Shown: positions 16,904 through 24,110 of the stretch, one piece after another | How the letters are laid out: the number at the start of each line of letters is the position of its first letter | Numbering within the stretch: the stretch's first letter is position 1 | Assembly (NCBI GenBank): GCA_944385365.1 | Contig: CALWWW010000003.1 | Location: forward strand, 62,001-126,000 | Direction of reading: 5' to 3' | Length of the DNA: 64,000 bases | Source of the DNA: an uncultured Oscillospiraceae bacterium | GTDB taxonomy: Bacteria; Bacillota; Clostridia; Oscillospirales; Oscillospiraceae | Made by a program: the position numbers and the translations under genes | Notes under the pieces: model-generated | What the model saw: only the letters and a program-made list of their open reading frames with translations | The model's database searches: none | What the model was told of the DNA's origin: nothing

Positions 16904-17722
16904 TTGATCCGAACCAACTATCACAGTCATACCACTTACTGCGACGGCAGAAATACCGCCGAAGAAATGGCGGCGGCGGCCTGGAAGGCGGGACTGCTGG
17001 CCTACGGCTTTTCCGGCCACTGTTACGCGCAGCACAATCTCGATTTCTGCATGACGCCGGAGAGCACCCGGCAGTATGTGGCCGACGTCCATGATCTGCG
17101 GGAGCAATACCGGGGCCGCATGGAGATTTATCTGGGTGTGGAGGCGGAGCTCCACGGAGAAGCGCCCACCTTTGACCGGGACTACACCATCGGTTCGGCC
17201 CATGAAGTCCCCGTGGACGGGGGCTATCTCAGCGTGGATCACACGGAGGAGATTCTCCGGCGCGGCGTTGCGGAACACTTCGGAGGCGACTGGTTCGCCA
17301 TGACCCGCCGCTACTTTACGGAAATGGCCCGGATTCTGGAGGTGACCAACTGCGACTTCATTGGTCACTATGATTTGCCCACCAAATTCAACGAGGGCGG
17401 CCGGTGCTTTGACGAAAGCGACCGCCGGTACCGGGACACGGCACTGGAGGTGCTGGAGCACCTGTGCCGACAGGGCGGTGTGTTTGAAATCAACACCGGG
17501 GCCATGAGCCGGGGATACCGGACTGCGCCCTATCCGTCGGAACCGCTGCTGCGGGCCATCCGGGAGTTTGGCGGCGCCATTGTGATTTCCAGCGACGCCC
17601 ACAGCGCCGACGCCATCACGGCCTATTTTGACCAGGCGGCCCAGCTGGCCCTCCACTGTGGGTTCCGGACCCACCGGGTGCTGCTGAATGGCCGGTGGCA
17701 GGAGGTGGCCATTGAACCATAA
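16904..17722 (+). CDS. PHP-domain histidinol-phosphatase (HisJ/HisK type)
   Basis: The 272-residue PHP phosphoesterase shows the metal motifs in order: H-S-H-T (residues 7-10), a Glu in V-E-A-E, the histidine in G-S-A-H-E, G-H-Y-D near residue 154, and the terminal S-S-D-A-H-S. It belongs to the family that removes phosphate from histidinol phosphate, the one step missing from the adjacent his operon. The start is TTG at 16904, supported by AAGGAGG 7 nt upstream. It is co-transcribed with the ABC exporter rather than with his genes. Other small phosphoesters are possible substrates. Confidence 0.85.
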   Translation: MIRTNYHSHTTYCDGRNTAEEMAAAAWKAGLLAYGFSGHCYAQHNLDFCMTPESTRQYVADVHDLREQYRGRMEIYLGVEAELHGEAPTFDRDYTIGSAHEVPVDGGYLSVDHTEEILRRGVAEHFGGDWFAMTRRYFTEMARILEVTNCDFIGHYDLPTKFNEGGRCFDESDRRYRDTALEVLEHLCRQGGVFEINTGAMSRGYRTAPYPSEPLLRAIREFGGAIVISSDAHSADAITAYFDQAAQLALHCGFRTHRVLLNGRWQEVAIEP

Positions 17723-17749
17723 AAGACCGGTATGCGGGAGGTGGAAGCC

Positions 17750-18775
17750 GTGAAGAAGAAAACCGGCAATCTGCTGTTTCTGGCGGCGGTGTTTCTGCTG
17801 ACCCTTTGGAGCGTCTTCCACGGTCAAAATCTCCGGGAAGTGCTCCAGGATTTGGCCCAGGCCGATTGGCGCTGTGTGGCGGCAGGGGTCCTCTGCGTGG
17901 TGGGGTTTATCCTGGGGGAATCCCTGGTCATCGGCTACCTGCTCCGACAGCTGGGTGTGGCGGTCAAACCGAGCCATTGCTGCCTCTACTCCTTTATCGG
18001 CTTTTTCTATAGCTGCATCACCCCGTCGGCCTCCGGCGGCCAGCCCATGCAGATTGTGGTCATGCGGAAGGACCGCATTCCCGTGGCCGTGTCGGCGGTG
18101 GTCCTGGCCATCGTCACCATCACCTATAAACTGGTGCTGGTGATTCTCGGCGGCGCGGTGGTGCTGCTGCGGCCCGCCCGGCTGATGGCTTTTCTGGAAC
18201 CGGCGGAACCGATTATTTACCTGGGCATGGTTCTCAATGTGGTGTGCATCACCGTTTTGCTGCTGCTGGTGTTCCATCCCACGGCAGCGGAGCGACTGGC
18301 CCGCCGGGCGCTGAACCTGGCCCACCGGATCCGGCCTTTCCGCTCCCTGGAACAGCGGCAGGAACAGCTCCACCAGATGGTGGAACAGTACCGGGGCGCG
18401 GCGTCCTTTTACCGGACCCACCGGGGCGTCATCGTCCGGGTGTTTGCCATCACCTTTGTGCAGCGGTGCCTGCTGTTTCTCGTCACCTGGTTTACATACC
18501 GGGCCTTTGCCCTGTCCCAGCAGCCCCTGTCGGTGGTGACGACGCTCCAGGCCATGATCTCCGTGGCCGCCGATATGCTGCCCCTGCCCGGCGGCATGGG
18601 CGTCAGTGAAAACCTGTTTCTCACCCTGTTTGAACCGGTGTTCGGGCCGGATTTGGTGCTGCCGGCCATGGTCATCAGCCGGGGCATCAGCTATTACACC
18701 CAACTGCTCCTCAGCGCGGCCATGACGTTGGCCGCCTCGTTCCTGCTGCGGGAGCCCCAAGAGAAAGGAACGTGA
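17750..18775 (+). CDS. UPF0104/YbhN-type membrane protein (lysylphosphatidylglycerol synthase flippase-like domain)
   Basis: The 341-residue integral membrane protein has about eight hydrophobic segments. It carries hallmarks of the UPF0104/TIGR00374 flippase-like family: the conserved S-C-I-T-P-S-A-S-G-G-Q-P stretch near residue 95, and L-P-L-P-G-G-M-G-V-S-E near residue 280. Members include the flippase half of MprF, without the lysyltransferase. GTG 17750 is preferred to ATG 17732 because GGAGGTG lies 6 nt before it. Its position before pssA and psd fits a role in lipid translocation, which is inference. Confidence 0.85.
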   Translation: MKKKTGNLLFLAAVFLLTLWSVFHGQNLREVLQDLAQADWRCVAAGVLCVVGFILGESLVIGYLLRQLGVAVKPSHCCLYSFIGFFYSCITPSASGGQPMQIVVMRKDRIPVAVSAVVLAIVTITYKLVLVILGGAVVLLRPARLMAFLEPAEPIIYLGMVLNVVCITVLLLLVFHPTAAERLARRALNLAHRIRPFRSLEQRQEQLHQMVEQYRGAASFYRTHRGVIVRVFAITFVQRCLLFLVTWFTYRAFALSQQPLSVVTTLQAMISVAADMLPLPGGMGVSENLFLTLFEPVFGPDLVLPAMVISRGISYYTQLLLSAAMTLAASFLLREPQEKGT

Positions 18776-18778
18776 TCC

Positions 18779-19483
18779 ATGCATTTTCTCGGCGTCTATG
18801 ATTATACGGTCATTCTGACCTATGTGGGACTGATCTCGTCGGTGATCGGCATGACCCAGGCCATCCACGGCGATTACAAGGCCGCCGTGTTCTGTCTGGC
18901 TTTTTCCGGCATCTGCGACGCTTTCGATGGCCGTATTGCCCGGACCAAAAAGGACCGGACCCACCGGGAGAAAAACTTCGGCATCCAACTGGATTCCCTC
19001 TGCGATGTGGTGTGCTTCGGCCTGTTTCCGGCGTTTATCTGCTATCTGCTGGGCGTCCGCGGCGTGCTGGGCCTGATTCTTGTGTGCTTTTACTGCCTCT
19101 GTGCCGTTATCCGTCTGTCCTTCTTCAATGTGCTGGAAACGGAGCGGCAGCAGACCGAGGGCGGCTGCAATAAAACGTACCACGGCCTGCCGGTCACCTC
19201 CATGGCGTTTCTGCTGCCTATGACCTTTTGGCTGCAATTTGTCGTGTCACAACTGACGTTTCTCGTGCTGCTCCACGTGCTGCTGGGTGTGGCGGGCCTG
19301 CTGTTCATTCTGAATTTCCCGCTGAAAAAGCCGGGCCTGAAAACCATTTTGGCTCTGGTGGCGGTGGTGGCCATTACCGTAGGCATTATCTATGCCCGGA
19401 CCCGGTTCCGCCTGCCCCATCCCGCCGACGAGTCCAACCCTGTGGTGGAGGAGATCATCGATGAGATCCAGGAGCACACCTGA
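18779..19483 (+). CDS. pssA: CDP-diacylglycerol--serine O-phosphatidyltransferase
   Basis: It makes phosphatidylserine from CDP-diacylglycerol and serine in the membrane. The 234-residue protein carries the CDP-alcohol phosphotransferase motif D-x2-D-G-x2-A-R-x(n)-G-x3-D-x3-D, seen as C-D-A-F-D-G-R-I-A-R and F-G-I-Q-L-D-S-L-C-D. It then has several hydrophobic helices and ends with an acidic tail. ATG 18779 lies 3 nt after the upstream stop. It overlaps psd by 23 nt, so the two steps of PE synthesis are translationally coupled. Confidence 0.95.
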   Translation: MHFLGVYDYTVILTYVGLISSVIGMTQAIHGDYKAAVFCLAFSGICDAFDGRIARTKKDRTHREKNFGIQLDSLCDVVCFGLFPAFICYLLGVRGVLGLILVCFYCLCAVIRLSFFNVLETERQQTEGGCNKTYHGLPVTSMAFLLPMTFWLQFVVSQLTFLVLLHVLLGVAGLLFILNFPLKKPGLKTILALVAVVAITVGIIYARTRFRLPHPADESNPVVEEIIDEIQEHT

Positions 19484-20285
19484 ACCGTCCCGGAGCCTGC
19501 GGTTCCTCTATGGTACCGCCGTGGGACGGCTGCTGCTGAAACCCCTGGTGCAGCCGGGCCTGTCCCGGGCCGCCGGATGGCTGCTGTCCCAACGGGTTTC
19601 CCGCTGCCTAATCGCTCCCTTTGTCTGGCGCAGCGGCATCGATTTGGGAGACTATCTGCCCGAGGACTACGGCAGCTACAACGAATTTTTCTGCCGCCGG
19701 ATTCGGCCGGAGCTGCGGCCTCTGAGCAATGCGGCCCTGGTCAGCCCTTGCGATGGCTGGGTTTCGGCCTATCCCATCACCGACGACCTCCGGTTTACGG
19801 TGAAGCATACCGTCTATACCGTTTCGTCGCTGCTCCGGAATGAAGCGTTGGTCCGGCGGTTTGCAGGCGGAACGGCTCTGGTTCTCCGGCTGGCCGTGGA
19901 CGATTACCACCGCTATTGCTTTCCACTGGACGGCACAGTGGGGGAGACGGGGAACATTCCGGGCCGCTTCCATACGGTCCAGCCCATTGCCAATGACCAG
20001 TATCCCATTTATAAGGAGAACGCCCGCCAGTATACGATGCTCCACAGTGAGGAGCTGGGAGATATGGCCATGGTGGAGATGGGGGCGCTGCTGGTGGGCC
20101 GGATTGTGAACCATCCGGTCACAGGAACGGTGCGCCGGGGCCAGGAAAAGGGGTACTTTCAGTTTGGCGGCTCTACCATTGTATTGCTGATCCAGAAGCA
20201 TGTCTCCCTGCCCCAGGAGTTTTTCCGCAATACCACCCAGGGATGGGAAACCCGGATTTACTGGGGAGAAAGTTTGCTGGACTGA
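19461..20285 (+). CDS. psd: Phosphatidylserine decarboxylase proenzyme
   Basis: It converts phosphatidylserine to phosphatidylethanolamine. The proenzyme cleaves itself to form a pyruvoyl group; the cleavage motif here is F-G-G-S-T with the reactive Ser at 238, in place of the more usual LGST. The catalytic D/H signature D-D-Y-H-R-Y, the P-x-D-G-W near residue 100 and I-V-N-H-P-V are present. ATG 19461 lies inside the pssA end with GGAGGAG 7 nt upstream. No ordinary terminator follows; repeat A begins 40 nt after the stop. Confidence 0.95.
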   Translation: MRSRSTPEPSRSLRFLYGTAVGRLLLKPLVQPGLSRAAGWLLSQRVSRCLIAPFVWRSGIDLGDYLPEDYGSYNEFFCRRIRPELRPLSNAALVSPCDGWVSAYPITDDLRFTVKHTVYTVSSLLRNEALVRRFAGGTALVLRLAVDDYHRYCFPLDGTVGETGNIPGRFHTVQPIANDQYPIYKENARQYTMLHSEELGDMAMVEMGALLVGRIVNHPVTGTVRRGQEKGYFQFGGSTIVLLIQKHVSLPQEFFRNTTQGWETRIYWGESLLD

Positions 20286-20324
20286 ACAAAAAACCATAAA
20301 CAAGGGCGGTAATGGGAAACAGAT

Positions 20325-20403
20325 AAAAGTTTTACTCGATTTTTTTCAAAAAATCGCGGTTTCCAAAGGCAGCGCCTTTGGTCGTCCGCCGCAGCGGACG
20401 AAA
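20325..20403. repeat. Repeat A, copy 2
   Basis: Its backbone matches copies 1 and 3. Hairpins are CGATTTTTT/AAAAAATCG, CCAAAGGC-AGC-GCCTTTGG and CGTCCGC-CGCA-GCGGACG. The last stem has T/A where copies 1 and 3 have C/G. Confidence 0.85.
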
Positions 20404-20602
20404 TACCCGCGCCGCGCACGGCGCGAAATCCCCAATCGTCCAAACCTCCATCCGCAGATGGCGGAATCCCCGGCCAACGGCCATGGCCTCCGCCGCCACC
20501 CCTGTGGGGTGGACGGCGGAGGCCATCTATTGACGAGGGTACGGCGTGGCACATTCCGTCCGGGGCCGTCAAGGATGCCGGCCCCTACGTTGTTGTTGAT
20601 TG

Positions 20603-20643
20603 ATGGTGCATACCAGCGGCTGGACACATAGGTCCCGCCCTAC
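20603..20643. repeat. Repeat B, copy 2
   Basis: It shares GTGCRTACC, the GGACACAYAGGTCCCGCCCTAC block and its spacing with 10071-10113. The order relative to repeat A is reversed here (A then B). Confidence 0.65.
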
Positions 20644-20748
20644 AAATACAATTCAGGCCCTATTCTGTACTTCGCATAATCGCCATACTGGGAAATCAGA
20701 TACGCTGCAATCGATTCGGCATCGTTCGGTTTGCGTTTGCCAGGGGAG

Positions 20749-20785
20749 GAAAAAGAAAAGCAGACCATCTTTCGATGATCTGCTT
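20749..20785 (-). terminator. rpmB terminator
   Basis: On the minus strand, the stem AAGCAGATCATC/GATGGTCTGCTT (12 bp with one G-U pair) is followed by TTCTTTTT, 20 nt after the rpmB stop. Confidence 0.85.
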
Positions 20786-20805
20786 AACTGTTTGTGGGTG
20801 TGTGA

Positions 20806-20994
20806 TTACACAGCGCGCTCGACCTTGTTGGAGCGCAAGCATCTCGTACAGACGTAAACATGGCGCGGAGTACCGTCAACAATCGCCTTGACGCGCTTGA
20901 CGTTGGGCTTCCACATCCGATTGGAACGTCTGTGGGAGTGGGAAACCTTAATTCCGAACGCAACACCCTTGCCGCAAATATCGCACTTAGCCAC
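20806..20994 (-). CDS. rpmB: 50S ribosomal protein L28
   Basis: This is a structural protein of the large ribosomal subunit. The 62-residue protein reads A-K-C-D-I-C-G-K-G-V at the start, then G-I-K-V-S-H-S-H-R-R-S-N-R-M-W-K-P-N and a C-terminal V-C-T-R-C. Two CxxC pairs show that it is the zinc-binding form. The start is GTG at 20994, with AAGGAGG 9 nt before it; upstream in-frame codons lack a site. It is transcribed alone between a promoter and a terminator, divergent from hprK. Confidence 0.97.
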   Translation of the reverse strand: MAKCDICGKGVAFGIKVSHSHRRSNRMWKPNVKRVKAIVDGTPRHVYVCTRCLRSNKVERAV

Positions 20995-21046
20995 TGGCTG
21001 CACCTCCTTGCCATGAAAAAATTTAACGCTTTGACACGCAGTAAAT

Positions 21047-21075
21047 ATGTTATCAGATTTTAAGTGAAATTGCAA
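21047..21075 (-). promoter_or_regulatory. rpmB promoter
   Basis: On the minus strand: TTGCAA (21075-21070), a 17-nt spacer, TAACAT (21052-21047) with TGA before the -10 as the extended element. Confidence 0.6.
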
Positions 21076-21119
21076 GAGTTTTTTGCAAGATTTTTGTCTT
21101 ATTTTTTCAAAGGGATTGG

Positions 21120-21148
21120 TTGCGAAATAGTGTGGTACACGGTATAAT
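21120..21148 (+). promoter_or_regulatory. hprK promoter
   Basis: TTGCGA (21120-21125), a 17-nt spacer and a consensus TATAAT (21143-21148), about 95 nt before hprK. The leader between them has no recognised riboswitch. Confidence 0.75.
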
Positions 21149-21245
21149 AAGAACAATCACTCCGCATGGTGAAAAAAACCGGGTTTTTGGCGGTCTGCTG
21201 TACCCGTAAGAAGATTGTTGAGAAAATATATGAGGTGAGAAGATC

Positions 21246-22193
21246 ATGATCCATTCTTACAGTGTTGCGCTGACGCAGCTGGTGAAGGAATTTAATTTGC
21301 GTCCCATTCATAAGGCTACCGATTATGAACAGATCAACATCACGGTGGACGATATCAGCAGACCCGGCCTGCAGCTGGCCGGTTATTTTGACCATTTTGA
21401 ACCCATGCGCTTACAGGTCATCGGTACGGTGGAGACCACCTACCTCAACAAGCTGTCCGCCGACGAGCGCCGCAGCATCTTTGACCGGTACTTCTCCTAC
21501 AAGATTCCAGCGCTGATCATTTCCCGCGATCTGGACCCCCTGCCCGAGTGCTTGGAGATGGCGGCCAAGCATGATATCACCATTTTGCAGGGCAGCGAAA
21601 CCACGTCCTACATCGTCTCCAGCCTGATCTCCGCCCTGAAGGTCTATCTGGCGCCCCGCATCACCCGTCACGGCGTCCTGGTGGAGGTCTACGGCGAAGG
21701 CCTGCTGCTGCTGGGCGAGAGCGGCATCGGCAAGTCCGAAGCGGCGGTGGAGCTGCTCAAGCGCGGCCACCGGCTCATTGCCGACGACGCTGTGGAGATC
21801 AAGAAGGTTTCCTCCAAGAAATGTTTCGGCACCGCGCCAGAGCTGATCCGGCACTATATCGAGCTGCGCGGCATCGGCGTCATCAACGTGGCCAAGCTCT
21901 TCGGTATGGCCGCCGTCAAGGACAGCGCCGATATTGACTTGATCATTAACATCGTTCCCTGGCGGGACGGCGAAGCCTATGACCGTCTGGGTCTGGAAAA
22001 CCAGTATACCGATATTCTGGGCGTCAAAATTCCGTCCCTGACCATTCCCATCACTCCGGGCCGTAACCTGGCGGTGATTCTGGAAGTGGCCGCCATGAAC
22101 AACCGTCAGAAGAAGATGGGTTACAACGCCGCCGCCGAATTTACGGAGCAGATCAACAAGCATTTCGATTCCTCCTTCGGCCAGAGCTTCTAA
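21246..22193 (+). CDS. hprK: HPr kinase/phosphorylase
   Basis: This sensor enzyme phosphorylates or dephosphorylates Ser46 of HPr, and so controls carbon catabolite repression and PTS flux in low-GC Gram-positives. The 315-residue protein has the N-terminal domain (about 1-130) and a C-terminal kinase domain with Walker A G-E-S-G-I-G-K-S (about 157-164) and the HPrK signature E-L-R-G-I-G-V-I-N-V (about 204-213). GAGGTG lies 8 nt before the ATG. A terminator follows, yet the next genes are its usual Firmicute neighbours (rapZ, yvcK, whiA). Confidence 0.97.
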   Translation: MIHSYSVALTQLVKEFNLRPIHKATDYEQINITVDDISRPGLQLAGYFDHFEPMRLQVIGTVETTYLNKLSADERRSIFDRYFSYKIPALIISRDLDPLPECLEMAAKHDITILQGSETTSYIVSSLISALKVYLAPRITRHGVLVEVYGEGLLLLGESGIGKSEAAVELLKRGHRLIADDAVEIKKVSSKKCFGTAPELIRHYIELRGIGVINVAKLFGMAAVKDSADIDLIINIVPWRDGEAYDRLGLENQYTDILGVKIPSLTIPITPGRNLAVILEVAAMNNRQKKMGYNAAAEFTEQINKHFDSSFGQSF

Positions 22194-22199
22194 AATTTT

Positions 22200-22230
22200 C
22201 CGGGCGTCCGTTTGCGGATGCCCGGTTTTT
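22200..22230 (+). terminator. hprK terminator
   Basis: The stem CCGGGCGTCCG/CGGATGCCCGG (11 bp with a G-U pair, loop TTTG) is followed by TTTTT, immediately after the hprK stop. Confidence 0.88.
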
Positions 22231-22245
22231 GTCTGCTTTGGCTAT

Positions 22246-22273
22246 TTGCAAGGAGCCGGACATATGATATGAT
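22246..22273 (+). promoter_or_regulatory. Promoter candidate for murB-rapZ-yvcK-whiA-dnaE
   Basis: TTGCAA, a 16-nt spacer and TATGAT, with a TGA extended element. A second TATAAT overlaps at 22274-22279 but would need a 22-nt spacer to the same -35. Confidence 0.5.
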
Positions 22274-22326
22274 TATAATTCTAAGAAACCAGTGCCGCCG
22301 GAGCGGCAGAGAGGAGCCAGTGAAGT

Positions 22327-23226
22327 ATGGGTGCAGAATGGATGACCGCCCTGCAAGCAGCGTGTCCCGGAGTGGAGGTGCGTCTGGAGGAACCCATGGC
22401 GGAGCATGTGTCGTTCCGGCTGGGCGGCCCGGCGGCGGCCATGGCCTTTCCCAATAGCGAGGAACAGGTCCGGCAGCTGCTGGCGTTCTGTGACGCACAG
22501 AAGATCACGCCCCTGATTCTGGGCGCGGGCACCAATGTACTGCCGCCGGACCACGGCCTGGATACACTGGTTCTCTGTCTCAAAGGCGGCCTGATGACGC
22601 TGGAACGGCAGGGGGACTGCATTGTGGTGGGGGCCGGTGTGACCATGGCCCAGGCGGCGGCCTTTGCCGCCGACCAGGGATTGGCCGGATTGGAATTTGC
22701 CCACGGCATCCCCGGCACCATGGGCGGCGGCGTCTATATGAACGCCGGAGCCTATGGCGGCGAGCTGTGTCAGGTCTGCGTGGAGACCACCGTGCTGCGG
22801 AATGGCGAGATCGTCACCGTGACAGGGGAGGACCAGGGCTTTGCGTATCGCCGCAGCGCGTTCCAGAACGACGGCAGCGTGATTCTGCGGACCGTCTGCC
22901 GATTGACACCAGACGATCCGGCGGCCATCCGGGAGCGGATGCGGGACCTGGCCCAGCGGCGGCGGGCGTCCCAGCCTCTGGAGCTGCCCTCGGCGGGCAG
23001 TACGTTTAAGCGGCCCGTGGGCGGTTACGCCGCGGCCCTCATTGAACAGGCAGGGCTCAAAGGCTTTCGTGTGGGGGGCGCGTCGGTGTCCACCAAGCAC
23101 GCCGGGTTTGTGGTCAATGACGGCGGCGCCACCTGTGCTGACGTGCTGGCGCTGATTGCCGCTGTACAGAAAAAGGTATTGGAACAGTCCGGCATCCAGC
23201 TGGAGCCGGAAGTGCGGATTTTGTGA
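22327..23226 (+). CDS. murB: UDP-N-acetylmuramate dehydrogenase
   Basis: This FAD enzyme reduces UDP-N-acetylglucosamine enolpyruvate to UDP-N-acetylmuramate with NADPH in peptidoglycan precursor synthesis. The 299-residue protein shows the FAD-binding G-A-G-T-N-V-L, the G-I-P-G-T-M-G-G-G-V-Y-M-N-A-G-A-Y-G-G block, Y-R-x-S-A-F, and the active-site serine motif P-S-A-G-S-T-F-K-R-P. The C-terminal glutamate is in E-P-E-V-R. ATG 22327 has a GAGGAG site. It opens the cluster that continues into rapZ 11 nt later. Confidence 0.96.
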   Translation: MGAEWMTALQAACPGVEVRLEEPMAEHVSFRLGGPAAAMAFPNSEEQVRQLLAFCDAQKITPLILGAGTNVLPPDHGLDTLVLCLKGGLMTLERQGDCIVVGAGVTMAQAAAFAADQGLAGLEFAHGIPGTMGGGVYMNAGAYGGELCQVCVETTVLRNGEIVTVTGEDQGFAYRRSAFQNDGSVILRTVCRLTPDDPAAIRERMRDLAQRRRASQPLELPSAGSTFKRPVGGYAAALIEQAGLKGFRVGGASVSTKHAGFVVNDGGATCADVLALIAAVQKKVLEQSGIQLEPEVRIL

Positions 23227-23237
23227 GGTGACAGAGC

Positions 23238-24098
23238 ATGCAATTTCTGATTGTGTCCGGTATGTCCGGTGCCGGTAAAAGTAAAGCGCTGGACTGTTTG
23301 GAGGACCTGGGTTTCTATTGTGTGGACAACATGCCGGAGGATTTGATTCCCCAGTTTGCCCAGCTGTGTATGGCCACCAAGTCCAAGTTTGAAAAGGTGG
23401 CCCTGGTCACCGATATCCGCAGCGGCCTGACCTTTGACGGCCTGTTTATGGCGCTGGATTCCCTGGAAAAGATGGAGTGTGAGTATTCCATCGTTTTTGT
23501 GGAGTGCTCCAAGGAGACACTGGTCAAGCGCTACAAGGAGACGCGGCGCAAGCACCCGCTGACCAAGGACGGCACGGAGCTGCTGGCCGCCGTGGAGCGG
23601 GAGCAGAAGCTGCTGGAGCCCATCCGCAACCGGGCCAATTACATCATCGACACCACCAACCTGTCCACGGGCAAGCTGCGGGGCGAACTGGTGAACCTCT
23701 TCGCCGGAGAGCAGCGGGACCATGCCATGACGGTCAACGTCATTTCGTTCGGCTTCAAATACGGCCTGCCCATGGACGCTGATCTGGTTTTTGACGTGCG
23801 GATGCTGCCGAACCCCTACTACATTGCGGAATTGAAACACCGGACCGGTCTGGAAAAGCCCGTGCGGGACTTTGTATTTTCCTATCAGCAGACCTTGGAC
23901 TTCATGGAAAAGCTGGAGGACATGATGAGCTTTTCTCTGCCCCTCTATGTGGAGGAGGGCAAGACCAATCTGGTCATTGCCGTCGGCTGCACCGGCGGTC
24001 ATCACCGGTCTGTGGCCGTGGCCAAGGAGCTGGGAGACCATATCGCCCGGCTGGGCTTTGTGACCACTGTGGGCCATCGGGACATCTCCCGGGAGTGA
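23238..24098 (+). CDS. rapZ: RapZ/YvcJ nucleotide-binding RNase adapter
   Basis: This P-loop protein is known as RapZ in Proteobacteria (senses GlcN6P and guides RNase E) and YvcJ in Bacillus. The 286-residue sequence has Walker A S-G-M-S-G-A-G-K-S at residues 7-15, F-Y-C-V-D-N-M-P, the R-Y-K-E-T-R-R-x-H-P-L block and a C-terminal G-C-T-G-G-H-H-R-S-V loop. Function in Firmicutes is less clear; nucleotide binding and effects on competence and cell wall have been reported for YvcJ. It sits between murB and yvcK, the usual order. Confidence 0.95.
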   Translation: MQFLIVSGMSGAGKSKALDCLEDLGFYCVDNMPEDLIPQFAQLCMATKSKFEKVALVTDIRSGLTFDGLFMALDSLEKMECEYSIVFVECSKETLVKRYKETRRKHPLTKDGTELLAAVEREQKLLEPIRNRANYIIDTTNLSTGKLRGELVNLFAGEQRDHAMTVNVISFGFKYGLPMDADLVFDVRMLPNPYYIAELKHRTGLEKPVRDFVFSYQQTLDFMEKLEDMMSFSLPLYVEEGKTNLVIAVGCTGGHHRSVAVAKELGDHIARLGFVTTVGHRDISRE

Positions 24099-24110
24099 CA
24101 GGAGGCGTCT

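Larger units (their letters stand above)
20286..20748. repeat. Repeat-rich intergenic region between psd and rpmB
   Basis: This convergent spacer of about 460 bases consists mainly of hairpins: repeat A (20325-20403), GCGCCG/CGGCGC (about 20408-20426), TCCGC/GCGGA (about 20452-20467), GGCC-AAC-GGCC, a long CCTCCGCCG...CGGCGGAGG hairpin (about 20486-20524), a GGGGCCG/CGGCCCC hairpin (about 20563-20586) and repeat B (20603-20643). On the minus strand, 20640-20768 reads as a 42-codon protein-like frame without a ribosome site, possibly a gene remnant. Confidence 0.65.

Noticed and set aside
16886..19237. Very long open frame (783 codons) on the minus strand opposite the PHP, UPF0104 and pssA genes
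   Set aside because: It is antisense to three clear genes, rich in His, Gln and Gly as expected from reversed GC-rich codons, and has no ribosome site or family motif.
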